Shown here piece by piece: positions 1 to 7,829 of a stretch of 64,000 bases of DNA. The notes beneath the pieces are model-generated. The model ran no database searches. It saw only the letters and a list, made by a program, of their open reading frames with translations, and was not told where the DNA came from. Location: positions 186,001 to 250,000 of the forward strand of contig NZ_VBWP01000002.1 in NCBI RefSeq assembly GCF_005771635.1, written 5' to 3'. Numbering within the stretch: the stretch's first letter is position 1; each line of letters begins with the position of its first letter. A program made the translations under genes and the position numbers. Source of the DNA: Culicoidibacter larvae (GTDB taxonomy: Bacteria; Bacillota_I; Bacilli_A; Culicoidibacterales; Culicoidibacteraceae).

Positions 1-1539
1 TGTATCAGCGGCACTTAAAGTTACTGTGTAGTCACCAACCACAGCTATATTTACTGCTGTAGTGAAATCACTGGTAATCAGGCTGCCATCATCAGTTGCT
101 GCATGAATATCAGTTAAAAACTCAGTTGCTGTTTTTGATGTATTTACTTCATAAGTAATTTCTGAATCAGCAGTAATCACTGGTGCTGTTACATCCGCGG
201 TTACTTCTTGAGTAAAGGTACCACTAAAATTTGACCCGTTAGTAAAACGCAGTGAATTCGTTCCGGTTTGTTCCCATATCAATTGGCCATTTTCAAAGCG
301 TCCCGGCGTATTGAATGTCAATTGCAAATCACTTCCGGTATAATCCTGAAAATTCATTGGATTCGGCTGATTTAATTCAACTGCACTCCCAATACTCGTT
401 TGGTTTGCGCCTGATAGATTGGTAATCGGCAGTTCTTTCAGAGCAGATAGATCATGCACTTTATTATTAGTAATTGTTAAATTGCGGAGTGCCGTAGCAT
501 TTGCCAAGGGACTGAAATCAGCAATCTGATTGTTTTCAAAATTCGCTGTAAAAAGTGTTGTTCGAATATCGCTCATCGGAGCAATATCAGTTAACTTATT
601 GTTAGCAAAGTTAACAGTTTGCAATTGCTGTACATCGGTTAAATCAGGCATTGTTGTAAGCTGATTATATTGTAACTCCAATAACTGTAACCCGGTTAAA
701 CTGCTCACAACACTAGCATTATTTATAGCATTGCTCCAAGCAGCCAGCCAATATATTTTATCCAATCCCGCCAGTGGCGAAATATCGGTAATTTTATTCT
801 CCGGAATATAAACGTATAGCAAGCCTCGATTATTAGCCAACACGCTGATATCAGACACTTGACTATATCGCAAACTAAAATACTGAAGCTTAGTTAGTGG
901 TGCAAGTGCATCAATTGACGTCACATTAGCACTATAAATTGATAATTGAGTTAAGTCAGTTAAGTGACTGATTGGTGTAACGTCACTAAAAACGCCGCGG
1001 ACCGTCAATTCTTTTAATGTAGTCATATTAGTTAACGGTGTTAAGTCGCTAACATAATTATTTTGCAACATAAGCTTTTGAATGTTTGACCATCCACTTA
1101 CTACCGAAATATCGCTGAAAGTTCCGCCAGAAATATAAACTGTACTTAACACAAAATGTCCGCTTAAAGGTGACAAATCAGTGATTGCTGTTGATTGCGC
1201 ATCAATCGTTGTCAAATTCATCAACCCAGTCAATGGTGTGATATCAGTAAGGTTGCTATTGCCATACAAATCGATACTCTTCAAGTTCACTGCATACTCA
1301 AGTCCGCTCAAATTTGTAATTCCGGCAGAGCGTGTTGAACTAAGTTTAGACAAACTCAACATATTTACTTCAAGAACCGGCGTCGGTTCACTGATTCCTA
1401 AATCTTTACGTACCGCTGCTTCCAAGTTAGCATCAGCAAAAACAACCGGGTCTCCGCCTGCCGCCTGTACTTTGTTTACAAATAAAAATGGTGTCGCCAG
1501 TAACAATACTGCGGCAACACTCAAAAATAGTTTCTTCAT
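1..1539 (-). CDS. Internalin-like leucine-rich-repeat surface protein, 3' end outside window
   Basis: The frame is open from the ATG at 1539 to the window edge (513 codons), so the C-terminus is missing. A signal peptide (MKKLFLSVAAVLLLATPFLF) ends near VQA. It is followed by an array of about 22-residue LRRs of the type 'LTNLT.L..L.L..N.ITDISPL', up to roughly residue 400. The last ~100 residues have bacterial Ig-like character, with TDDGSLITSDF and GDYTVTLSA. LRR plus Ig-like repeats is the architecture of internalins and other Gram-positive adhesins, normally sorted to the wall by an LPxTG motif, which would lie beyond the window. The ribosome site GGGGGA lies 6 bases before the ATG. The protein has the same plan as the LPVTG protein at 61268-62785. 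Family placement is sure; the ligand is unknown. Confidence 0.85.
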   Translation of the reverse strand, partial: MKKLFLSVAAVLLLATPFLFVNKVQAAGGDPVVFADANLEAAVRKDLGISEPTPVLEVNMLSLSKLSSTRSAGITNLSGLEYAVNLKSIDLYGNSNLTDITPLTGLMNLTTIDAQSTAITDLSPLSGHFVLSTVYISGGTFSDISVVSGWSNIQKLMLQNNYVSDLTPLTNMTTLKELTVRGVFSDVTPISHLTDLTQLSIYSANVTSIDALAPLTKLQYFSLRYSQVSDISVLANNRGLLYVYIPENKITDISPLAGLDKIYWLAAWSNAINNASVVSSLTGLQLLELQYNQLTTMPDLTDVQQLQTVNFANNKLTDIAPMSDIRTTLFTANFENNQIADFSPLANATALRNLTITNNKVHDLSALKELPITNLSGANQTSIGSAVELNQPNPMNFQDYTGSDLQLTFNTPGRFENGQLIWEQTGTNSLRFTNGSNFSGTFTQEVTADVTAPVITADSEITYEVNTSKTATEFLTDIHAATDDGSLITSDFTTAVNIAVVGDYTVTLSAADT

Positions 1540-1574
1540 TTTAATGTCCCCCATTTTACTAAAAACTGTCTCTA

Positions 1575-1603
1575 AGTATATCACATTCAATGTATCTTGT
1601 CAT
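1575..1603 (-). promoter_or_regulatory. Probable promoter of the LRR protein
   Basis: On the minus strand ATGACA (1598-1603) and TATACT (1575-1580) are separated by exactly 17 bases, about 35 bases upstream of the LRR start codon. No operator is visible. Confidence 0.6.
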
Positions 1604-1640
1604 ATTTGTACACTAAATTGCAATTTTTTCAATAAAAACC

Positions 1641-1679
1641 CATAAAAAACCGGTCAGTGTCTAAGACGCTGACCGGTTT
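1641..1679 (-). terminator. Terminator of the infC-rpmI-rplT operon
   Basis: A 15-bp stem (1647-1661 with 1665-1679, one G-U pair) and a 3-base loop are followed on the minus strand by a run of six T. It lies just past the rplT stop. Confidence 0.85.
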
Positions 1680-1684
1680 CAAAA

Positions 1685-2359
1685 TTATTTAACTAAGTCA
1701 AGAATTTCCGCTTTTTTCGCGCCGCTTGGAATTTTGATTCCTTTGTCGGCTGCGATAGCTTTTAATTCAGCAACGGTTAATTTGCTTAAATCTTCAGCTG
1801 GTTTATCAGCTTTTTTTGCAGCAGGCTTTTTAGCCGCTGGTTTTTTCACTTCAGCTTTAGCTTCTGCTTTTGGTGCAGCTGCTTTTTTAGGAGCTTTTGC
1901 AGGCTCTTCTTTTTTCGCTGCAGCTTTTTTAGCTTTTGGCGCTGTTCCGCTTACTGTAGGTTTCACTTCTTTACCTTTAGTACGAACGGTTGCTTCTTTT
2001 CCACTTCCTAATGCATCTTTTGCAATTCCTGCAATTGATTCAAAAGCTGCAAAGTCATTAACTGCTAAATCAGCAAGAACTTTACGGTTTACATCGATCC
2101 CAGCGATATTTAATCCATTGATTAATTTGCTGTAAGAAAGACCGCACATACGTGCACCGGCATTAATACGTGTGATCCATAATTTACGGAAATCACGTTT
2201 TTTCTGACGACGGTCACGGTATGCATACATGTATGATTTCATTACTTGCTCATTCGCTGTGCGGAATAAAGCATGTTTTGAACCGTAGTACCCTTTCGCT
2301 AATTTCAAGACTTTTTTACGACGACGACGGCTGACTACTCCACCTTTTACACGTGGCAT
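1685..2359 (-). CDS. rplT: 50S ribosomal protein L20 with long C-terminal SAP/HeH-like extension
   Basis: Residues 1-118 are a normal L20 (start [20 protein letters not shown]; conserved WITRINAG), which binds 23S rRNA early in 50S assembly and, in Firmicutes, represses its own operon by binding the leader mRNA. L20 is usually about 118 residues; this one has 224. The extra part is a Lys/Ala/Pro-rich linker (about 120-188) that is low in complexity and strongly basic. It ends in a compact module, [18 protein letters not shown] followed by [13 protein letters not shown], which has the look of a SAP/HeH/Rho-N helix-extension-helix nucleic-acid-binding fold. The start ATG follows AGGAGGT. The frame is uninterrupted, so the extension is part of the gene and not a frameshift artefact. 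What the tail binds is not known. Confidence 0.97.
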   Translation of the reverse strand: MPRVKGGVVSRRRRKKVLKLAKGYYGSKHALFRTANEQVMKSYMYAYRDRRQKKRDFRKLWITRINAGARMCGLSYSKLINGLNIAGIDVNRKVLADLAVNDFAAFESIAGIAKDALGSGKEATVRTKGKEVKPTVSGTAPKAKKAAAKKEEPAKAPKKAAAPKAEAKAEVKKPAAKKPAAKKADKPAEDLSKLTVAELKAIAADKGIKIPSGAKKAEILDLVK

Positions 2360-2463
2360 ATGAATTACCTCCTAAGTATCCGTGTAACCACGCTTTCTCC
2401 TGCAAATAAATAATTATTAACAGCAGAACGCATCATTACCGGGCTTTCATTCTGAATTTAAAA

Positions 2464-2658
2464 TTAATTGTGTAACATCTGTTTGATGCGTTTATAATCA
2501 CCAGTTGAAACAAGTGATGCTTTACGCAAATGACGTTTTTGTTTCGTTGTTTTGTTATGTGCTAAATGGCTTGTATATGCACTCCAGCGTTTTAATTTTC
2601 CGCTGCCAGTTTTCTTTACACGTTTAGCAAGTCCTTTATGAGTTTTCATTTTTGGCAT
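2464..2658 (-). CDS. rpmI: 50S ribosomal protein L35
   Basis: The 64-residue product matches L35 along its whole length ([20 protein letters not shown], then KRHLRKA). It is a small basic 50S protein, second gene of the infC-rpmI-rplT operon. The ribosome site AAGGAGG precedes the ATG, and the 104-base gap to rplT carries no terminator. Confidence 0.97.
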   Translation of the reverse strand: MPKMKTHKGLAKRVKKTGSGKLKRWSAYTSHLAHNKTTKQKRHLRKASLVSTGDYKRIKQMLHN

Positions 2659-2677
2659 GATGGTTCCTCCTTAACGG

Positions 2678-3220
2678 TTATACTTTTTTTGGTGCTAATA
2701 TCATGAACATACTGCGTCCATCCATTTTGATACTGCCTTCAAGTGTTGCAACTTCTTCACAACCGGCAGCATAACGTTCCATAACACTGCGACCTACCTC
2801 AGTATGGGCAATCGCACGTCCGCGGAAACGGATGCTGACTTTCAGCTTATCGCCTTTATCAAGAAACTTAATTCCATTGCGAAGTTTTGTTTCAAAGTCA
2901 TGAGTATCAATAGTCGGACTTAAACGAATTTCTTTTAACGTAACGACTTTTTGATTTTTCTTAGCTTCACGGTTTTTACGTTGCATCTCATAACGATATT
3001 TTCCGTAATCCATAATACGGCATACCGGCGGTGTTGCAGTAGGCGCAACACAAACAAGATCAAGATTCGCTTTTTCAGCAAATGCAAGCGCGTCATTCCG
3101 CGAAAGGATTCCAAGCTGTTCACCGTCTTGACCGATAACCCGCACTTCTTTAGCACGAATTTTGTCATTGATTGGTGTCTTATCTTGGTTATTTGGTGTA
3201 GATTTTCTATTATTATTAAT
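2678..3220 (-). CDS. infC: Translation initiation factor IF-3, read from an ATT start codon
   Basis: IF-3 binds the 30S subunit, blocks premature 50S joining and proofreads the start codon. The N-domain ([20 protein letters not shown]) and C-domain ([18 protein letters not shown]) are both complete. No ATG exists near the start. A TTG at 3235 overlaps the ribosome site itself (TTTTGGAGG) and cannot be used with it. The natural start is ATT at 3220-3218, eight bases after GGAGG, giving [15 protein letters not shown] (180 residues). An AUU start is the known autoregulatory feature of infC in E. coli and Bacillus: IF-3 discriminates against it, so excess IF-3 lowers its own synthesis. It is the first gene of the operon with rpmI, 19 bases upstream of it. 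Confidence 0.95.
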   Translation of the reverse strand: MNNNRKSTPNNQDKTPINDKIRAKEVRVIGQDGEQLGILSRNDALAFAEKANLDLVCVAPTATPPVCRIMDYGKYRYEMQRKNREAKKNQKVVTLKEIRLSPTIDTHDFETKLRNGIKFLDKGDKLKVSIRFRGRAIAHTEVGRSVMERYAAGCEEVATLEGSIKMDGRSMFMILAPKKV

Positions 3221-3387
3221 AACAAGCACCTCCAAAAGGATTTAGAATAATAAAAAGCGCGCTGTAAAAGCCCGCTTCGATATCTTAATTAAAAGTTTAC
3301 CGTAATGCTGTTTACCCAAATACATCCGTATATCAGGTGAGAGGCTTCTACTCTTCTTTCTATTACTCCATATATTCTACTTGACCT
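3221..3387 (-). promoter_or_regulatory. infC leader with attenuator-like hairpin (L20-leader-like)
   Basis: About 160 bases of untranslated leader separate the promoter from infC. Near its 3' end a stem (3252-3279, AAGCGGGC with GCGCGCTT, one mismatch) is followed on the minus strand by five T, which is an intrinsic terminator. In Bacillus the same operon is controlled by L20 binding to a leader that folds either into such a terminator or an antiterminator. The same control is inferred here from position and the hairpin; the L20-binding pseudoknot was not modelled. Confidence 0.6.
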
Positions 3388-3416
3388 ATTATACCGACTT
3401 TTATCAGCTAAGTCAA
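3388..3416 (-). promoter_or_regulatory. Promoter of infC-rpmI-rplT
   Basis: TTGACT (minus strand, 3411-3416), a 17-base spacer and a perfect TATAAT (3388-3393) make one of the strongest promoters in the window, as expected for ribosomal genes. Confidence 0.85.
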
Positions 3417-3452
3417 CACTATTTCAATATTTTTCAGAGCAAAGCCCCGATG

Positions 3453-3483
3453 TTTGAAGGACGGTGCTGCACCGTCCTTCAAA
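3453..3483 (-). terminator. Terminator-like hairpin after the flavoprotein gene
   Basis: A perfect 14-bp stem with a 3-base loop (TTTGAAGGACGGTG with its complement) lies 8 bases past the stop. The T run after it is weak. Confidence 0.6.
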
Positions 3484-3490
3484 CCCGCAT

Positions 3491-4930
3491 TTATTCACCA
3501 TTCACATACCGGAGTGCTGCCTGCGCAGCATGACGACCAAATACTACCGATTGCGTCAGATCATCACCATATAGCTGCTGGTTACCATAAACACCACCTG
3601 GAAAATCTCCGGCAATAAACAATCCATCGACGATTTGTCCACCGATTGTCGGTTGCGAAATATTAGCTACCTTTACTCCGGTCGAACGAATATATGAAAC
3701 CGGATGAACTTTGATTGCATAGTATGGTCCTTGCTCAAGCGATATCAAACGATCGGCATTCATATTCATATCACGACCGAATTCTGAATCACTTTTATTG
3801 GCAACTGCCTCGTTGTACGTCTTTAATGTCTGACGCAAAGTTGCCGGTTCCATATCCAAGCGTTTTGCCAAATCATCAATATTGGCAGCAGAATAAATAT
3901 AGCCGCTGTGCAATAAGGCTGAATTTAAGCTTACTGTATCCAGTAATTTTTCATTGAAAATCAAATAGCCGTTTTGGCTCGGCTGATTTAAAATCGCTGC
4001 TGCTACTTCATCGCGCGGTGCCAGCTCATTGACAAAGCGTTTACCGCTGCTGTTTACCATAAAAGCTCCAAAAGTACGCAAGGTAACCGGAACATTTTCA
4101 TTTGCATCCGGTGAGAAGGTATCAAAAATGTCACGCTGACCATAATGGTAAACATCCAAATTCAACTCTTTTATCATCCGTAAACTTGTACTTAAACTAT
4201 CCGGTGTATCCTCATAGAAACTTGCCTGTGAAAGCAATTCCGGATCAGTTAAATTAGTAATATTCGTCATATCAGCTAAATCCTGATTAGCTAAGATTAA
4301 TGCTTTAGCAGTAATGGTTTTAGTCGTGTTATTAGCACTGCGGATTTCAATGCGATTTAAATTATTTGATACTGAAACCAAAGTAATGCTCAGCACTTGG
4401 GTTTCCCGCAATACATTAATATCAGTATTTTTCATTGATGATTCTAAGGCACTAACCAAAGAAAGTCCGGCTGAATCATTAGTTGGCGTTGTATGTGTTC
4501 TTGCCGCACTGCTGCCCGGCAATTGAATCAAGCTAGTAAAGTTTGCCCCATTTTCATTAACCCAGTCCAACGCCGCTGCTGAATCCTCAGCAACCTGGCC
4601 GCTTAAGTTCTGGTTATTCATGCCATCAGCAGCACTGCTGATATCAGCATTATAATCAGCAACTGAATCGCTTACTCCCGCTTCGCTTTGAATCGCGCTT
4701 TGAGCAGCATTCATGCCTTCAAAAGCAAACCGTGAATTACCGCCAAGAATAGCATCAGCTTCAATTAATGCTACTTTTGCACCGCCGGCATCAGCCTCAA
4801 TAGCAGCGCTCATTCCACTCGCGCCACCGCCAATAACGACTACATCATATTGGTCATCAATACTTCCACACCCACTAAGTATTCCTATTGCTCCAAACAA
4901 CAGAGCAAACATAAGCAATCCGCGCTTCAC
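3491..4930 (-). CDS. FAD-dependent fumarate-reductase-like lipoprotein
   Basis: The start is GTG at 4930 behind GAGGTGG. The leader carries a lipobox LSGC (Cys21), so the protein should be anchored on the outer face of the membrane. An FAD-binding Rossmann motif GGGASG sits at 34-39. Later motifs are GKRFVNE followed by PRD, which carries the proton-donating Arg in this family, and a C-terminal FAD-contact segment (GGVYGNQQLYGDD). This is the flavocytochrome-c/fumarate-reductase flavoprotein subunit family that reduces fumarate, urocanate or related acceptors. Extracellular members often carry an FMN-binding domain that feeds electrons; none is seen in these 479 residues, so the electron donor must be separate. 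The gene stands alone. The substrate cannot be told from sequence. Confidence 0.85.
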   Translation of the reverse strand: MKRGLLMFALLFGAIGILSGCGSIDDQYDVVVIGGGASGMSAAIEADAGGAKVALIEADAILGGNSRFAFEGMNAAQSAIQSEAGVSDSVADYNADISSAADGMNNQNLSGQVAEDSAAALDWVNENGANFTSLIQLPGSSAARTHTTPTNDSAGLSLVSALESSMKNTDINVLRETQVLSITLVSVSNNLNRIEIRSANNTTKTITAKALILANQDLADMTNITNLTDPELLSQASFYEDTPDSLSTSLRMIKELNLDVYHYGQRDIFDTFSPDANENVPVTLRTFGAFMVNSSGKRFVNELAPRDEVAAAILNQPSQNGYLIFNEKLLDTVSLNSALLHSGYIYSAANIDDLAKRLDMEPATLRQTLKTYNEAVANKSDSEFGRDMNMNADRLISLEQGPYYAIKVHPVSYIRSTGVKVANISQPTIGGQIVDGLFIAGDFPGGVYGNQQLYGDDLTQSVVFGRHAAQAALRYVNGE

Positions 4931-5006
4931 TTTACCACCTCAAGCATTTATTTTTGTTTCTATTATTGTAACACGAATACTCATATTTATAAACTAAAAA
5001 TATATC

Positions 5007-5042
5007 AAAAAAAGCGATGTCCGAAAATCCGGACATCGCTTT
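5007..5042 (-). terminator. Terminator of the GntR/ABC operon
   Basis: A 13-bp stem (5011-5023 with 5030-5042) overlaps the permease stop codon and is followed on the minus strand by seven T. Confidence 0.85.
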
Positions 5043-5829
5043 ACATTTCCACTTTATGTTTTAAAAAATACCGTGCCATGGTAAATTCACCAATACTAAG
5101 CAAAGATAGTGCCCCTAAATATAAAACTAGAGTCAATTGGCTAAAACCAAGATTACTGGCTACACCTTCCATCAAACCATCTGCCCCTGCCATTTGCATG
5201 CCAGCCTGGAATCCGGCTTGAAAACTGGAAATACCAAATTGTTGCAGACTCAGTTCAAAAGCAAACACAATAATAAAGTAGGCAACAACAATAATCAATG
5301 CCCGCAGCCACATCGGAATTCGTCGTGCTGCACGAATCTGTGACCCATAAAAAAGAAACTGCCAAGTGGTAATTCCATTAATCATGCTAAAAACTGACAT
5401 AACAACAATTGTCAGTACTGTACCGAACGAAATCACCTCGTTGGTCATCGGGCTAATCGTCTGCAGCAAAAACATCATTGGCATCATTCCCAGAACCATG
5501 ACAACTGTCAGTGTTGTCTGTAAAACTACACCAAATATAACCTGCGCCAAAAGCACTTTATAGCGCGAAATCGGCACTACCAATACTTGTTCCAAACCTT
5601 TACCAAAGGCCTGATTTACCATAAATAAAATTGGCACAGCTATATAAATTCCGGTAAACAACAAGCTGCTCAGTGAGGAAAATAAAAGTGCCACCACTTT
5701 AATAGTTTCAAAATAGTTTCCCAACACACACATAATAACTTCTAAACTCAGTACAATAAGCAGCCCGATTCCAGTATACTTAATAGCCGGACTGTATTTA
5801 TATAACATCCACTTTAAATAATTTTTCAT
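5041..5829 (-). CDS. ABC-2 type membrane permease (YtrC/D-like)
   Basis: The 262-residue hydrophobic protein has about six membrane segments (near 20-38, 42-72, 98-125, 135-160, 172-193, 235-252) and no ATPase motif. It overlaps the upstream ATPase gene by 4 bases (ATGA), so the two are translationally coupled and should form one transporter. With a GntR gene at the head of the operon, the set resembles ytr-type and bacitracin-type ABC-2 exporters induced by cell-wall antibiotics. That role is inferred from layout; the sequence does not show a substrate. Confidence 0.8.
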   Translation of the reverse strand: MKNYLKWMLYKYSPAIKYTGIGLLIVLSLEVIMCVLGNYFETIKVVALLFSSLSSLLFTGIYIAVPILFMVNQAFGKGLEQVLVVPISRYKVLLAQVIFGVVLQTTLTVVMVLGMMPMMFLLQTISPMTNEVISFGTVLTIVVMSVFSMINGITTWQFLFYGSQIRAARRIPMWLRALIIVVAYFIIVFAFELSLQQFGISSFQAGFQAGMQMAGADGLMEGVASNLGFSQLTLVLYLGALSLLSIGEFTMARYFLKHKVEM

Positions 5830-6530
5830 GATTGCCCTCCATATACCTGTTTATAAAAATCAGCAATTGAACAACCATAGTCGGTGCGTATGACATCGCT
5901 TGCCAAATGGTATGCGATGTCACCATTTTTAACCATAATAATCTCATCGGCCAAAAATTCTACTTCAGCAATCATATGGGTGGCTATAATTACTGTGCTA
6001 AATTCATCAACAAACTGCAGCAAGCCATTTAACATCTGCTCACGTGCCAGCATATCTACCCCTGATAATGGCTCATCAAGTAAATACAACATTGCATCCA
6101 TAGCAAAAATCAAACTAATATTCACTCGTTCAAGCAATCCTTTAGAAAGTGATTTAATCTGCTGATTATAATCAGAGATGTGCATATATGCTAAAATATC
6201 ATAAGCCTTCTGTTTATTAAAGTTAGCAAACAAGTCAGCATGATAATTAACAACAGCATCGATAGTGAAATGACCAGGTAATAAATTATGATCAGACAAA
6301 TACGCAATCCGGGTGCGTAACGAAAACCGATCGGTTGCCTCCACCAAGCTTATCCGGCCGCTATCGGGGTAACTCAATCCTGCTAAAAGCTTCAATAAAG
6401 TTGTTTTCCCGCAACCATTTTCACCTAGAAGGGCAATAATCTTTCCTGATTCAATACGTAAATCCATTTGCTTAAAAACCGGCTTTTGATAACTCTTGTT
6501 CACCTGTTCGCAAGTTGCAATAATTGCCAT
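5826..6530 (-). CDS. ABC transporter ATP-binding protein (YtrB-like)
   Basis: The 234-residue ATPase has Walker A GENGCGKTT at 36-44, Walker B LYLLDEP and a switch His in IIATHM. The signature motif is divergent, LSKGLLER instead of LSGGQ; this is common in the GntR-linked exporter ATPases. It lies between the GntR gene (1-base overlap, TAATG) and the permease (4-base overlap), so all three are one transcript. It powers the partner permease at 5041-5829. Confidence 0.9.
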   Translation of the reverse strand: MAIIATCEQVNKSYQKPVFKQMDLRIESGKIIALLGENGCGKTTLLKLLAGLSYPDSGRISLVEATDRFSLRTRIAYLSDHNLLPGHFTIDAVVNYHADLFANFNKQKAYDILAYMHISDYNQQIKSLSKGLLERVNISLIFAMDAMLYLLDEPLSGVDMLAREQMLNGLLQFVDEFSTVIIATHMIAEVEFLADEIIMVKNGDIAYHLASDVIRTDYGCSIADFYKQVYGGQS

Positions 6531-6901
6531 TATAACCCCTCCTTCATCGCGTCTGCATTAGCCTCTACTAATGCCAAAATTGCGGCATCATCCAAGCCAA
6601 ACTCACGCATTGTTTTTATGAATTCACTCGTCCGCTCAGTTAAAATCTTTTGACGCATCTGTTCAAGTTTTGCCTTGTCATCAGTAATAAACCGCCCGGT
6701 TGCGCGTTTGGTAATAATAACCCCTGCTGATTCCAACTCTAAAAATGCCCGTTGCACGGTATTTGGATTGACTTGTAATTCAAGCGCCAGCTGACGAACT
6801 GATGGTACCTGCATACCTTGTTCCAGCCGCCCCTGTAAAATCCACATCTCAATTAAATCAGCAATCTGTAAATAAATCGGAATCGAAGCCTGAAACTGCA
6901 C
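6530..6901 (-). CDS. GntR family (YtrA subfamily) repressor
   Basis: The short GntR protein has an N-terminal winged helix-turn-helix (LQVNPNTVQRAFLELESAG) and only a ~50-residue C-terminal helix pair, which is the YtrA subfamily plan. The open frame reaches back to GTG at 6928, but that lies inside the -10/operator region. The GTG at 6901, six bases after AAAGGTGG, gives MQFQASIPIYLQI, the usual YtrA start, and 123 residues. It heads the ABC operon and probably represses it by binding the inverted repeat at 6920-6941, with release on cell-envelope stress as in Bacillus ytr operons (family knowledge, not shown here). Confidence 0.9.
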   Translation of the reverse strand: MQFQASIPIYLQIADLIEMWILQGRLEQGMQVPSVRQLALELQVNPNTVQRAFLELESAGVIITKRATGRFITDDKAKLEQMRQKILTERTSEFIKTMREFGLDDAAILALVEANADAMKEGL

Positions 6902-6919
6902 AATACCACCACCTTTCAT

Positions 6920-6961
6920 CTGTATCACTATAATAATACAGAATTAGCAGTTATGTGTCAA
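6920..6961 (-). promoter_or_regulatory. Promoter and probable operator of the GntR/ABC operon
   Basis: TTGACA (minus strand, 6956-6961), a 17-base spacer and TATTAT (6933-6938) form a strong promoter. A perfect inverted repeat CTGTAT-N10-ATACAG (6920-6941) covers the -10 box and the start site, the right place for autorepression by the GntR protein just downstream. Confidence 0.75.
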
Positions 6962-6972
6962 TTGAGGAAATT

Positions 6973-7004
6973 AAAAAAAGAGCAGCGCAAGCGCTGCTCT
7001 TTTT
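6973..7004. terminator. Bidirectional terminator
   Basis: A 14-bp stem (6975-6988 with 6991-7004) with A and T runs on the two sides ends transcription from the BI-1-like gene and could also work on the other strand. Confidence 0.8.
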
Positions 7005-7022
7005 CTGCTTTTTCCCTAAAAC

Positions 7023-7763
7023 TTATCGTCTGCGTCCTAAAATACGCAACAAGAACAAGAATAAGTTGATGAAACTTACATACAAAGTGTAAGCGCCATA
7101 AATAGCTAAGTTTCCTTCTTGCCCTTCAATACCGTGAATTGCGATTTCACGCAATTGCTGAGTACGATAAGCAATCAGACCCAAGAATACAATTACTCCG
7201 ATAAAGCTAATAACAATATCGATAATATTAATTGATGTTCTCCATAATAATGGTCCAACAATAAAGTTCACTAACATAGCAATTAAAATACCCATTAATC
7301 CGGCAACTGCTAACTGACCAACTTTGGTTAAGTCTCGTTTAGTAATTGTCCCATACAGTGACATTCCCAAGAACATCCCGCCGGCAATACCGAAAGTGGT
7401 TAAAATTGATACCGAGCTGTAAATCAAGAAAATATCTGCCAATGCTAATCCAGTTAATACCGAATAGATAAGGAACATAATCCCTGAAACAACCTTACTC
7501 ATTTTTCCGATGAAGAAACTCATCACAAACCCCATGATAGCCCAAACAATGAAAATACCATAGTAAGCCATAAAGTCAGTTCTCAACATTAAAGTCCAGA
7601 ATCCTTTTGATGTTCCGGCAAAAAATGCCACTGCAGATGTTAATAATAATCCGATACCCATCCATACGTATACATTACGCATAAACGTAGCAACTTTAGC
7701 ATCGGTATTTACTTGTGTAGTCTCTTCCGGATTGAAAGTATATTGATTTGCTTGATAATCCAC
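7023..7763 (-). CDS. Bax inhibitor-1 / YccA family membrane protein
   Basis: The 246-residue protein has seven predicted membrane helices and the family's typical opening (FMRNVYVWMGIGLLLTSAVA) and closing segments (YGAYTLYVSFINLFLFLLRI). BI-1/YccA/YetJ proteins are pH-sensitive calcium-leak channels or modulators of FtsH; which applies here is not known. The start is GTG at 7763 behind AAGGAGGGA. It has its own promoter and terminator, so it is monocistronic. Confidence 0.92.
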   Translation of the reverse strand: MDYQANQYTFNPEETTQVNTDAKVATFMRNVYVWMGIGLLLTSAVAFFAGTSKGFWTLMLRTDFMAYYGIFIVWAIMGFVMSFFIGKMSKVVSGIMFLIYSVLTGLALADIFLIYSSVSILTTFGIAGGMFLGMSLYGTITKRDLTKVGQLAVAGLMGILIAMLVNFIVGPLLWRTSINIIDIVISFIGVIVFLGLIAYRTQQLREIAIHGIEGQEGNLAIYGAYTLYVSFINLFLFLLRILGRRR

Positions 7764-7792
7764 AAGTATCCCTCCTTAAATTTTTCTACTAT

Positions 7793-7821
7793 ATTATACT
7801 CTTTTAAATAACAAAAATCAA
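7793..7821 (-). promoter_or_regulatory. Promoter of the BI-1-like gene
   Basis: TTGATT (7816-7821, minus strand), a 17-base spacer and TATAAT (7793-7798) lie in the 66-base gap after the ABC exporter gene. Confidence 0.75.
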
Positions 7822-7829
7822 TATTGTGA

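Noticed and set aside
1734-2135. 133-codon + strand open frame opposite rplT
   Set aside because: It mirrors the Lys/Ala-rich tail of L20 and has no ribosome site; it is a shadow of a low-complexity gene.
3221-3235. TTG start for infC at 3235
   Set aside because: The TTG forms part of the ribosome site TTTTGGAGG; ATT at 3220 has the right spacing and matches the family.
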